Shown one piece after another: positions 1 to 9,842 of a DNA stretch of 64,000 bases. Within the stretch, counting starts at the first letter, position 1. The number at the start of each line of letters is the position of its first letter. The notes under the pieces are model-generated. The model ran no database searches. It was not told where the DNA came from and worked only from the letters and a program-made list of their open reading frames with translations. A program made the translations under genes and the position numbers. This DNA is from Tetracentron sinense (taxonomy: Eukaryota; Streptophyta; Magnoliopsida; Trochodendrales; Trochodendraceae): the NCBI GenBank assembly GCA_015143295.1, contig CM026571.1, positions 33,198,505 through 33,262,504 on the forward strand. The letters run 5' to 3'.

Positions 1-250
1 TTAATTTAAATGCTAAAAGGATCTCTAAATCCTTAAGGGCTATAATCAAATTTAGATATCTCTAAATACCTATCCCTGTTAAATTTCGAGAGGTTTTGGA
101 ATCATCCAAACTTGAAATTAGTATCACACTAATTTCTCAGGGCTAAATTATTTCCTCAATAACTAGAGAGGTGGCCGAAATTCATAGGGAAGGCCTTAGT
201 GATATAATTAAAATTTGATTATACCATAAAATCAAAGAGAAGCATAGCCA
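1..250 (-). other. 5' leader of LTR retrotransposon C (internal, non-coding)
   Basis: This AT-rich stretch lies just inside the primer-binding site of element C, whose LTR starts at 266. The element is read on the minus strand, so its internal region runs leftwards out of the window. No coding signal is visible in these 250 bases, as expected for the untranslated leader before gag. Lineage of C cannot be told because no protein domain is in view. Confidence 0.5.
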
Positions 251-265
251 AGGCTCTGATACCAC
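251..265 (-). other. Primer-binding site of element C (initiator tRNA-Met type)
   Basis: The minus strand reads GTGGTATCAGAGCC directly after the LTR end. TGGTATCAGAGC is the usual complement of the plant initiator tRNA-Met 3' end used to prime reverse transcription. It fixes the orientation of C (minus) and the LTR boundary at 266. Confidence 0.85.
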
Positions 266-595
266 TGAAAGTATGCCTCTTTTTAATTTTAGAAAAACAG
301 TTCTTGGGGGGTATACATCGAATCTCAAGATCTGACTAAGATTTTAATTGATTTTATTCAATGAAGATTGAAACAATAATTACCTTTGCGACTTTGAAAT
401 TGTTAAGTCAAATCCATGATAGAAACGATACCGGCAATACTTCACAAGTGAAAGTATGCCTCTTTTTAATTTTAGAAAAACAGTTCTTAGGGGGCATACA
501 TCGAATCCCAAGATCTGACTAAGATTCTAATTGATTTTATTCAATGAAGATTGAAACAATAATTACCTTTGCGACTTTGTAATACTTCACAAGTG
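266..595. repeat. 183-bp tandem duplication at the PBS end of LTR C
   Basis: Position 266 onward (TGAAAGTATGCC...) repeats from 449 with few differences. Both copies run through a GCGACTTTG word and end in AATACTTCACAAGTG. The second copy lacks about 38 bases present near 400-438 of the first. The duplication creates two candidate LTR ends, but only the one at 266 adjoins the PBS. Confidence 0.8.
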
Positions 596-892
596 CTAAG
601 TCTCCTTCACAATCCACACGGACCTTCTTTTTCTTTAAAGCTTTCTCCAATGGAAACTAATGGCCCATCCAAAAATTCCAGCTCTTGATTTTTGATTAAA
701 AGATCCAACCTTTATATTCAAGAATGTAGATCTTCTTCTTGATATTCAATACTTAGAACACAAGAGCAGAGAAGGGGGAAAGGGGGGCTGACCGTACACC
801 TCTAGGGAGAGACGGGAGGGCATGAGATTGAGGAGAGGAGAGGGAGAGAAATCTGGAAAATAAAATTGTCCCAAAGCCTTGGACTTCCTCCC

Positions 893-903
893 CTTTTATA
901 GAG
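893..903 (-). promoter_or_regulatory. TATA box of LTR C
   Basis: The minus strand reads CTATAAAAGGGG here, a canonical plant TATA box, followed by a purine-rich leader. The repeated TTAGTAACTAA words lie roughly 120-300 bp upstream on the minus strand. Confidence 0.6.
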
Positions 904-999
904 TATCTTGGGTTGCTTGCAACCCAAGTCTCCTCTTTTTAATCCAATTAGAATACCTCATTATATCTATTATTGATTTCTCCCAATTAATTAGGATTA

Positions 1000-1205
1000 A
1001 TCATGAATAGAAACTAACCTTATCCATTAGTAACTAACTAACCATATCCTTAACCAATAACAAATCTTAATTAGTAACTAACTAATTAATTATTAGTAAC
1101 AAACTAATAGAATCCCTAACAATTAAGGACTCTTTAATTAGTAACTAACTAAATAACTAACTAACCTTATCCAATAGGGAATTATTAGTTATTAGAAACT
1201 AATTA
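1000..1205. repeat. Array of TTAGTAACTAAC-type words in LTR C
   Basis: Several near-copies of ATTAGTAACTAACTAA occur between about 1000 and 1205, some overlapping. The core TTAGT-A-ACTAA is a palindrome around a single base. The array is upstream of the TATA box on the minus strand, the same placement as the palindromic arrays of the other LTRs in this window. Confidence 0.6.
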
Positions 1206-2362
1206 AAGCAACCTCCTTGAAGTGGGCATGCCACCCTAGGTGGGCCCCACTCCCACACGCCCCCTTAGGGTTCCAAACCCTAATTAGGTCACTTCTTTGA
1301 TCTTCTATCAAAATCCCCAATGGGTCTTACCCATTTGGTTTTTCACATCCAATGTGATTCCACCTTATAGAGCTTCACTATACCATATAGTGATCACTTA
1401 AAGAAATTAATTAATTTAATTAATAATTAAATTAAATACTTTAAGAAACTCCTTGTGTGTGGGATCTAAAGGGATCTCCTATTTCCGGTTGTGGGACCAA
1501 GTACTCAACCTTTTGTTTAAAGCATTGTTACTAGGAAACACCTTTCCTACAATCCATTAGGATTATAGAATTTTATTTATATCCTTGAACTTCCACCAAT
1601 CACAAAAATGTCCATTAACACAATGTAGTTAACCTCCAGAAAATAGATAATTACTTGCAGGTATTTCTATCTCAAGATTTGTTTACAGATGTGTCCCTTC
1701 ACTTCTAATATTGCTATAAGCTTACGGGCAATATCTAATACTGTCTTTAATCCATAGCTTATATTGAGAACCCATTCTCTTTGATACTTTTAGTCAAACT
1801 TGGACTTTCAAAAATTTTAAGAAATTCTTTAAAAGAAATAATAATAATAATTACATTTCTTTTATACAGAAAATAAATTTCTCAATAAAACCATTTCATC
1901 AATAAATAACAACGCTGGGGTTTTCAAGTCCGGTTTTGACAAGTATCAACTTAATATTAATTACTCTGTAAGAGTATTAGAATCCTTGCTGAGTGTACAC
2001 ACTTCTTTTAATATAACGTACATAACTCAACAATCCGGTATTTAGTCCGGTGTGTTGGATATTGGCAATTGACTACATCAAAGCTATATGGGCAAATACT
2101 AGAGAAGATGTCGACCTCTCATTTTGAGGACAATTTGTCAAATGGACTACCCTAAATATAAAGATAGTATATTTCTAAGGGTATCCATTGAGCGATCCTG
2201 TTGCAATATAAGTACTTCTTACTTATATCCACATCTTAGTCAAGAGACCCTTCTCTTAGTGATTGAGATTCATCACTCCATCATTTGGAACTAACTGTAG
2301 AACCCCGAATCTTTATTTAACGAAGTAGTGAATAGTGTGTGAATAATGCTTAAGTGGAGACT

Positions 2363-3151
2363 TGATATCGCTCAAAGATATGCGGTACTTTGCAGTACAG
2401 TAAAGGGGGTTGTCAAACCACAGAGAGCAGTGAAGATGAGGAACGATAATGGAGAAGGGGTTTCTAGGATCTTTGGTAGAGAATTTTAACTAAATTGAGG
2501 AAGATATCAGTGAGAAAAAGCGTCATGGCATCAGGTTTCCTCCTCTTAATGGTGTAATGTCAATTTGATTGTCCAAGGTATAACTCAATTGAGGCTTTCA
2601 CATCCCAAACCTTCAATCGGAAGATTTTAGAAATTCAGATAATAATAAAAAGTTAAAATAGATTTCTAGTCAATTATTCAAAATGAATTTTAACCAAAGC
2701 CTGCACTTTATCAGAAAAACTCGAGGACGACGATATACCCTGAGGCAATACCACAACAAAGAATAATGTCCACTAAGATGAAGGTTAAACGTTCGAGAAA
2801 TCAAGAATTATAACTCAACTACGAGAAAAGCCTGACTGAACTTGTGAAAAGGTTTAAATCCCAGAGATTCAATTGAAAGAGATCAAACAAGAACAACAAC
2901 TAACATAGAAATCATAGACGTTAAAAACACTAATTGGATTAACTCAAACTAACATTACCTCATCAAGTGAATTCCACCCTAGCCTAGGCTAGGGTTTTAG
3001 CAATCCATACAGAGAGAAAAACTAAAACAATAAGAGAAGAGAGATGATTCAAGGGTTAGAGGTTCAGAGATATCCTCACCACACTCTCTATGAGTTTTAA
3101 ATAACTAAAAGGGAAAAAGAAGAATGAAACTAAGCAAAAAGGGAAAGTTCC
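2363..3151 (-). mobile_element. Athila 3' LTR, left part
   Basis: This stretch matches 22733-23520 of the other Athila LTR base for base with scattered differences. It stops at the GTTCC target duplication of solo LTR S2. The matching remainder resumes at 15146. Reassembled, this LTR is about 1.22 kb, the same as its partner. Confidence 0.9.
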
Positions 3152-3273
3152 TGTAGAGCCCCGGACCTTTTCACATTTAATGCATGACACTTTCGTTGCC
3201 ATTTTGCCTTTAAAGAGGTATAATTAATAAATAAGGAAGAAATTGAAAATTATGAAACATCAGAAATGTTCCT

Positions 3274-3457
3274 TTTCGAAGTACGAACCCAACGCAAGTT
3301 AAATCGTCAAAATCCGACGAACGAGTCAAAAGATACGGCCAAAACAGTCTGGACCTGCAGGCAACCGATCGCTCGGTCCATAGAGCGATCGATCGGTCCA
3401 AAACCGATCGATCGGTAGGCAACCGATCGCTCGGTCATAAGCACCAATCGCTCGGTA
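3274..3457 (+). promoter_or_regulatory. U3 of S2: conserved box and palindromic array
   Basis: Positions 3274-3340 hold a box shared with LTRs A, S3 and the LTR ending at 51469 (core CCAACGCAAGTT...AATCGTC and GAGTCAAAAG). Positions 3363-3457 hold five copies of a palindromic word, ACCGATCGATCGGT or the variant with CGCTCGG. No clear TATA box follows in this copy. Confidence 0.7.
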
Positions 3458-3744
3458 CTCGCGTTTTTGCAGAAATTTCAGTAAGGGTATTATGGTCTTT
3501 TGCCCGAGCCTTAGGGCATCATTCGACACTTAGAGAGTTTGAGAGAATAGGAGAAAGGGGAGAAGGCGATTCCAACCTAGGGCTTGTCTTTGGAAGAGAA
3601 ATCAAAAGGTTTTGAGACCCTAGATCACTTCAAGTCCGGCTTTTCTCCAAGATCACGGCTCAAGCACCCGTGGAGAGCGTTCCCCAAGCTAGGGCAGCAC
3701 CTCACGGTCGTTTTTGGAAGGGGTTTCTTCCTCATTTCTTCAAG

Positions 3745-3746
3745 GT
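3745..3746 (+). other. Candidate splice donor in S2 (CAAG/GTCGGTAC)
   Basis: A donor-like AAG/GT occurs at the place where A (AAG/GTTAGTAC), S1 (AAG/GTAGATAC), S3 (GAG/GTTAGTAA) and the LTR at 50763 have one. The shared position suggests a leader intron starting inside Tekay LTRs. This is inference from position only. Confidence 0.4.
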
Positions 3747-4247
3747 CGGTACTTCTTGCTACCCTCCTAGCTATAGCTCCTCTTTTCCTTTATTTCTCTT
3801 TGTTTCTTTCATTTGTACATGTGCTATGAGTTTGGAAGTGTGAACGTGGTGAATGGAGATGGAATAGGCGATTGGATGCCGTGTGAAATGATGTGATGAA
3901 TGAAATGGGGAGGGTATTGTATCCATAATGAACAAACACGTATGATGTGAGTAAACTCACTGTAACGCCCCAAAATACCCCCTAGGAGTTTTAGGGATAT
4001 TTTAGGTGTCACACTGCGTACCTATCAAACCATCCTGTAATGCACAAGATAAAATACAGTACTAACAACGATAATCAGAGCGCGGAAGCTATCATATATG
4101 CGGAAGCGTGAACAAATTTTCATTTTTCTTCGGATGATCCAAAATAGTATTCCAAGTTAACATAAATACAAAACATGTCTAAGTCTAAGGTGGACAGGCC
4201 CACCTATCAAAATATCAAAATACACAAGACCCTCTCATACTCTCCCC

Positions 4248-4388
4248 TCAACAGTAGTCGAGGTATGGCCACGCATCGAGGTCTCGGTCCGCCTGAGACT
4301 GTAATGGAATAGCCGGTTCTCTCTCTTCTATATACTCTTCCTCGACCCAAGGCTCCGGGTCGAGGGCTCCCTCAGTACCTGCCGACAT
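4248..4388 (-). CDS. Conserved LTR micro-ORF, 46 aa (3' LTR copy of A)
   Basis: I do not recognise this peptide. It starts MSAGTEG, has PEPWVEEEYIEE at residues 11-22 and ends LDAWPYLDYC before TGA. It is strongly acidic and has no signal peptide or membrane segment. The same frame recurs in S2, S1 and the LTR at 48740, with largely synonymous codon changes within PWVEEEY and PYLDY, which points to selection on a protein. It follows immediately on a hairpin, GCTGAG-9 nt-CTCAGC. The two differences from the 5' LTR copy of A noted in this ORF (GAA to GAG twice) are silent. The alternative is that GGCAG/GT just after the ATG is a splice acceptor and this is only the last exon. Confidence 0.6.
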   Translation of the reverse strand: MSAGTEGALDPEPWVEEEYIEEREPAIPLQSQADRDLDAWPYLDYC

Positions 4389-4418
4389 GAAAGTACGGCT
4401 GAGCATGGAATACTCAGC
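4381..4418 (-). promoter_or_regulatory. Conserved double hairpin before the micro-ORF (A, 3' LTR)
   Basis: The minus strand reads GCTGAG-TATTCCATG-CTCAGC, followed by GCCGTAC...GTCGGC. The first six-base arms pair perfectly and the second pair shares GCCG/CGGC. It recurs at 11825-11862, 14689-14727, 25216-25256, 31238-31276 and 48709-48747, mostly unchanged in the arms. Whether it acts as RNA or DNA is unknown. Confidence 0.7.
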
Positions 4419-4676
4419 GAGTACAAGCTACTAGCAGACCATAACAATAATAAAACACACAATAGTAATATCATACAAGCAGTAACAGAAACATCACAAA
4501 GAAACAGTATAGGGCATAACACAATACAAGCATCCTGACGTGCGTACATGAATGCGAAAACGCCGATAAAACTCATGCTTGAAAACCCCTGTCATGTCCC
4601 GGTATGCCTCATAGAAATCATGTATGCGTGCATGCATGAATGCATGATCATCATCTTGTAAACCTCCATCTTGTAA

Positions 4677-4932
4677 CTTGTGAGCCAGAGGCTAGCGCCC
4701 GAATCTCCCTGGGCTGCCAACCTCCTTGATATGCAATGCACTTGTGAGCCAGAGGTTAGTACCCGAATGTCCCTGGGCTACCAACCTCCTTGTTATGAAA
4801 TGCACTTGTGAGCCAGAGGTTAGTACCCGAATGTCCCTGGGCTACCAACCTCCTTGTTATGAAATGCACTTGTGAGCCAGAGGCTAGTACCCGAATGTCC
4901 CTGGGCTACCAACCTCCTTGTTATGAAATGCA
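4677..4932. repeat. 64-bp tandem repeat, 4 copies (A, 3' LTR)
   Basis: Units start CTTGTGAGCCAGAGG at 4677, 4741, 4805 and 4869. The first is the most diverged; the last three are almost identical. The 5' LTR of the same element has five units, so the copy number changed by one after or during insertion. Confidence 0.97.
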
Positions 4933-5908
4933 CTTGTGTTCATTATATGCACATGCTCTTGAAATCTCGGTTCATGCTATCATGCGTGCTCGTGTACGTG
5001 TCCATAGTGACAATCATGATAATGGGAATAACCAAAATATGACATTTCAATTCAATTCATGATATGAACATAGGTAACATAAGTAGTTTGCATAACATTT
5101 GATCAATTTATCGTTTATAAGAACGCATGCATAAAACCCATTTCCATATCCTTCATTGAGATTATTTATTCATAGTTTAGGCATTTTGTCAAACACTTCC
5201 ATACATTATTCCTTAGTAGTTTATCTCCTTCTTTTAAATGCATATTTTTCATTCAATCACACAATGGTAAGTTTGTTATTTGTACAATGCCCATCCTCCA
5301 TTTTCCAATCCACAACCCACACATCATACATCACACATTCGGCATCCAATCGCCGTATCCAACCTCCATCCAAGCATTCCTACCCTTTCTTTATCTTGTT
5401 TATATTTGTTATAGATGACACATTTTGCAAGGAATAAAACACACTAACAAGAATCATATTTCATAAGGAAAACCTAGATTTATTGCTAGGGTAAGTTAGT
5501 AGGGTGTACTAACCTTAGATCAAGGCTTGATCTTGAAGAAACCTTGAAATAGAAGCTCTATTTGGAAGAAGAACACCTTTGCTTGAAGGAGACTCGAGTT
5601 AGGGAAGAAACCCCTTTCAAAAACGTGCTTGGGTTGCTGCCCTAGGTTGGAGAATGGTTCACACACGAGCTTGAGCCTTGAACTTGAAGCAACTCGAGTT
5701 GGGGTGAGCTAGGGTTCTTAAACCCCCCTTGATTCCCTTCTCAAAACCAAACCCTAGGTTAGAGCTTTCTCCTCTTCTCTTTCTATCTCTCAAAATCCCT
5801 CAAATGTTGTAAGTGAGGTCTCAAAGAGTCAAGAAAACCCTTATGGGTAAGGGTTTAACACCCAAAAGACGAAAACGCCCTTACTGAAATTTCTGCAAAA
5901 ACGCGAAG

Positions 5909-6164
5909 ACCGAGCGATCGGTGTTCATGACCGATCGATCGGTTGCCTACCGAGCGATCGGTGTTTATGACCGATCGACCGGTCAAAAACTCACTCTCTG
6001 GAAAATTTCCCCATACAAAATTTCTGACCGTGCGATAGCTACCGATCGATCGCTGACTGGACCGAGCGATCGGTGCTCTGTATGTCTGGACTGTTTTGAC
6101 CATATCTTTTGACTCGCTCGTCGGATTTCGACGATTCAACTTGCGTTGGATCCGTCTTTCGAAA
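5909..6164 (-). promoter_or_regulatory. U3 of A (3' LTR): palindromic array and conserved box
   Basis: Positions 5909-6071 contain about six copies of ACCGATCGATCGGT-like words, some as CCGAGCGATCGG. The conserved box at 6099-6164 includes, on the minus strand, CAAC-GCAA-GTTG flanked by GAnGA/TCGTC, a possible stem-loop with a GNRA-type loop. No canonical TATA box is seen downstream in this family. Confidence 0.65.
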
Positions 6165-6286
6165 ATGAACATTTCTGACGTTTCGAAATTTCCGATTTCT
6201 CCCTTATTTATTAATTAGACTACAAAAACGGCCAATTAGCTACGAAGGTGCTATTCATTAAGGATGAAAAAGTCCGGGGTGCTACA

Positions 6287-6299
6287 TTCTCCCCCCCTT
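6287..6299 (-). other. Polypurine tract of element A
   Basis: The minus strand reads AAGGGGGGGAGAA directly against the LTR start TGTAGC at 6286. This is where plus-strand DNA synthesis would be primed. It confirms the minus orientation. Confidence 0.9.
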
Positions 6300-6378
6300 A
6301 CAAAAATTTCTTCCCCGAAATTTGGACGATACATACATGCACAAAATCAAAACAAAATTACAAGCCATATGCACAAGT

Positions 6379-9300
6379 CTATTCAAACAACTCGGGATAC
6401 TTTGCTTTGACTTCGGCTTCACGCTCCCACGTGGCTTCTTCTCGTGCATGATGTTGCCATTGCACGAGGACTAGCGGAATAGTCTTGTTGCGAAGCACTT
6501 GATCTCTCCTATCCAAAATATGAACCGGCTTCTCAACTAAAGTGAGGTCCTCTCGGATCTCTATCGGATCAAGCTCGATGACATGAGAAGGATCCGAGAT
6601 GTACTTCCGGAGCATAGAGACATGGAATACATTATGGACCGCCGCCATGTGAGCGGGCAAAGCAACACGGTAAGCCACCTCGCCAACTCGAGTAATGATC
6701 TCGAACGGACCCACATATCTCGGGCTAAGCTTGCCTCTCTTCCCGAATCGCATAACACCTTTGGTCGGTGAAATCCTTACAAACACAAAATCACCGACTC
6801 GGAATTCAAGATCCCTCCTTCGATTGTCGGCATAGCTTTTCTGCCTATCTTGGGCTGTCTTTAACCTCTCCCGGATAAGCTTGACCCTATCCGCAGTTTG
6901 TTCAATTAACTCGGGGCCCAAAATCTTTCTTTCTCCCACTTCATCCCAATACAACGGGGATCTACAACTCCTTCCGTACAAAGCCTCGAAAGGCACCATT
7001 TGTATGCTTTCTTGATAACTGTTGTTGTAAGCGAATTCCACCAAAGGTAGGTGATCTTCCCAACTCCCCTTGAAGTCTAGCATACATGCTCGGAGCATAT
7101 CTTCAATAACCTGATTCACCCTCTCGGTTTGCCCGTCGGTCTGTGGGTGAAAAGCTGTGCTAAAGTCTAACCGGGAGCCCATTGCACCTTAAAAACTTTT
7201 CCAAAACCTGGATGTGAATCTTGGGTCTCTATCCGATACAATACTCACTGGCACCCCGTGTAATCGGACTACTTCCTTGATGTATAGCTCCGCTAACTGA
7301 TTGGAGTTGAATGTAGTCCGGTACGGTAAGAAATGAGCGGACTTCGTGAGTCTATCAACAACTACCCATATAGCATCGGTCTTCCTAACCGTCTTCGGCA
7401 ACCCCACGATGAAGTCCATAGAGACCTGTTCCCATTTCCACTCGGGAATAGGGAGAGACTGCAAAAGACCCGCCGGTCTCAAATGCTCCGCTTTCACCTG
7501 TTGGCACACCAAACACCGTGCCACGTACTCCTCAACCTCCCTCTTCATGTTTCGCCACCAAAAGTGACTCTTGAGGTTCCGGTACATCTTTGTCCCCCCG
7601 GGATGCACTGTATACTTAGACCGGTGAGCTTCGTCCATAATCTCTCTCCGAAGGTCTGCATTGGCTGGGACACAAAGCCTTCCCTTGAATGTAATAGCAC
7701 CTCGGCTAGTGAGAGAGAAGTCCGTACTACCCTTGGCCACTTCCTTATCCCGGAAAGCCAACAAGTCAGTTTCCGTGGCTTGATACTCCTGGATCAAGTC
7801 TATAAGGTACGGCCGAACTGTAACATTTGCCAAAACCGGACTGCGGACAGAATCGTTCACACTGATGTCTAGATTTGCCAAATCGTCTAACAGTCTCCAT
7901 TCCCGCACCAACATGTGAGCCAACAACCCCGATGGTTTCCTACTCAAAGCGTCTGCCACCACATTTGCTTTTCCCGGGTGATATTGGATCGTGCATTCAT
8001 AGTCTTTGAAGAACTCAATCCAACGCCGTTGTCGTAAGTTTAGCTCTTTTTGGGAAAAGAGATACTTGAGGCTCTTGTGATCCGTGTACACATAGAACTC
8101 CACCCCGTACAGATAATGTCGCCAAATTTTAAGTGCAAACACGACCGCCGGAAGCTCCAAGTCGTGAGTGGGGTAGTTCTTTTCATGCTCTTTCAACTGC
8201 CTTGATGCATAAGCAATGACCTTCTTGTGTTGCATTAGGACACACCCGAGTCCAACATGCGAGGCATCACTGTACACCTCATACACAAAAGGTCCAGATG
8301 GCACAGTAAGGACAGGGGCTGTGGTGAGGCGTTTCTTCAACTCTTGGAAACTTACCTCACATCGGTCACTCCAACTGAACTTTGCATTTTTCCTTGTCAA
8401 GTAGGTGAGAGGTGCAGCCAAATTGGAGAATCCCTCCACAAATCTCCGGTAGTAGCCTGCCAATCCAAGGAAACTACGTATCTCCGTGATGCTCTTGGGC
8501 CTCTCCCAACTCATGACTGCCTCAACCTTGGCCGGATCTACAGAAATGCCCTCAGCCGACACCACGTGTCTAAGAAATGCGACCTTCTCTAACCAGAACT
8601 CGTACTTACTCAATTTGGCATATAGCCTATGTTCTCTCAACATCTCCAGAGCAAGGCGGAGGTCTCGTGCGTGATCTTCCCGTGTCTGGGAATACACCAA
8701 AATGTCATCAATGAATACAATCACGAATCGATCCAAGTAAGATCGGAACACCCGGTTCATCAAATCCATGAATGCCGCCGGTGCATTCGTCAGCCCAAAA
8801 GGCATGACAAGGAACTCGTAATGCCCATACCGAGTCCTGAAAGCCGTCTTCGGAACATCTTCCGTCTTGATCCTTAATTGATGATACCCCGATCTAAGAT
8901 CAATTTTGGAGAAGAATCTCGCTCCCTTCAGTTGGTCAAACAAGTCGTCTATCCTTGGCAAGGGATAACGATTCTTGATAGTTACCTTGTTCAACTGACG
9001 GTAGTCTATACACATCCTCATAGACCCGTCCTTCTTCTTCACAAAGAGAACCGGAGCTCCCCACGGTGAGACACTTGGTTGAATGAAACCAAGTTGTTGT
9101 AACTCCTCAATCTGTTTCTTCAATTCTTCCAGCTCTATAGGGGCCATTCTATACGGTACCCTTGAAATCGGAGCGGTGCCCGGAGTAAGCTCTATAGCGA
9201 ACTCAATCTCCCGATTCGGAGGTAACCCGGGAAGTTCCTCCGGAAACACGTCCAAAAAATCACTCACGACCGGAATGGCCGAGGAGTTTTGTGCTTCTAG

Positions 9301-9710
9301 GTTTGCTATACTCAAGGCTGCGAGGCGAGCAATGTCCCTCTCTCTTAATCCTCGGAAGTGAAAAGGCGTACCCCCTTCCGGCTTGAAATTCACCATCTTC
9401 TCAAAACACGCAACATGCCCGTGATGGTTTGACAACCAATCCATCCCTAAGATGACATCAAAATCCAAGTCTTGAAAATCTAGGACGATGAGATCGGCTA
9501 GCAGTTCATTCTCCCCCACTTGAACCACACTATCCCTGAATATCTTGTCTGTATCAACTGACTTGCCGAGTGGAGTTGCAATGGTCAACTCCTGCTTTAA
9601 CGGAGTAGCCTCAGTCAAAAATCCATTTGCGAAACTAGGCGACACAAAGGAGTGAGTGGATCCTGTGTCGATCAACACTCGGGCAAGACATTCGTTCACT
9701 AACAAGGCGC
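6379..9710 (-). CDS. pol: Pol of element A: protease, RT, RNase H, integrase, chromodomain (exon 2, one stop)
   Basis: This is the second exon of gag-pol. Its first codons ([10 protein letters not shown]) join gag in frame once the 9711-9842 intron is removed. In order: protease with DTGS about 13 residues in; RT with FIDD at about 8702-8711; RNase H with [15 protein letters not shown] and YTDH; an HHCC integrase finger ending CLVCQQ; integrase core with MDF near 7411-7426, SDRDP near 7230-7240 and QTERVNQ near 7110-7137; and a C-terminal segment (MLRKY...ILDRR...EEATWE) typical of the Tekay chromodomain region. One TAA at 7189-7191 interrupts the integrase between its second and third catalytic residues; the frame continues unchanged afterwards. 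Length, about 1110 codons, is normal. Confidence 0.93.
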
Positions 9711-9842
9711 CTGTGCGATTAAGTGACTACTATTAGTAGATTTCAAACAACAAGCATCATACATAGGTAACCCCTAGTATAGAAACTCACAAAACAAACC
9801 ATAGAAATTTTACACAATTTAAACTCTAGAATTCATGCGTAC
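9711..9842 (-). other. Predicted 132-nt spliceosomal intron between gag and protease of A
   Basis: On the minus strand the donor is CAAG/GTACGC and the acceptor TCGCACAG/GCGCC. Removing it joins ...DDVVQ to GALLVNEC in frame. Without splicing, the frame meets TAG six codons later (after GTHEF). The same intron, 137 nt, is present at the same site in relic D. The insert is AT-rich and non-coding, unlike the exons. RNA data would be needed to prove splicing. Confidence 0.75.

Larger units (their letters stand above)
266..2295 (-). mobile_element. 5' LTR of element C, inner portion
   Basis: On the minus strand this is the PBS-proximal portion of a long LTR that ends CA at 266. The rest (25653-25902) was moved 23 kb away by the nested insertion of solo LTR S1. 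Removing S1 and its TSD gives an LTR of about 2.28 kb that starts TGTATTTATC and ends ACTTTCA. It holds a minus-strand TATA box (893-903), a tandem duplication next to the PBS, and a run of TTAGTAACTAA-type repeats. No protein is encoded. The lineage is undetermined; the PBS is compatible with Ty1-copia and with several Ty3 lineages. Confidence 0.75.
3961..6286 (-). mobile_element. 3' LTR of element A (2326 bp)
   Basis: It reads TGTAGCACCCCGG... to ...GGGGCGTTACA on the minus strand, so the ends are inverted repeats well beyond TG/CA. In minus-strand order it holds a conserved U3 box, a palindromic array, a 5' leader with a splice-donor-like site near 5513, four 64-bp tandem repeats, a hairpin and the micro-ORF. 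It differs in length from the 5' LTR by exactly 83 bp: one 64-bp unit and 19 bp in the palindromic array. Confidence 0.95.

Noticed and set aside
4328-4576. 82-codon hydrophobic frame in the LTR of A, also at 11772-12020
   Set aside because: It is seen twice only because both are LTRs of one young element. It is not kept in S2, S1 or S3 and starts in the middle of LTR sequence; the micro-ORF frame is the one conserved across families.
5156-5437. 93-codon plus-strand frame, repeated at 12664-12945
   Set aside because: Antisense to element A, low complexity, no conservation in the other LTRs.
8257-8592. Plus-strand frames across 7333-9361
   Set aside because: They are antisense shadows of the minus-strand pol of A.
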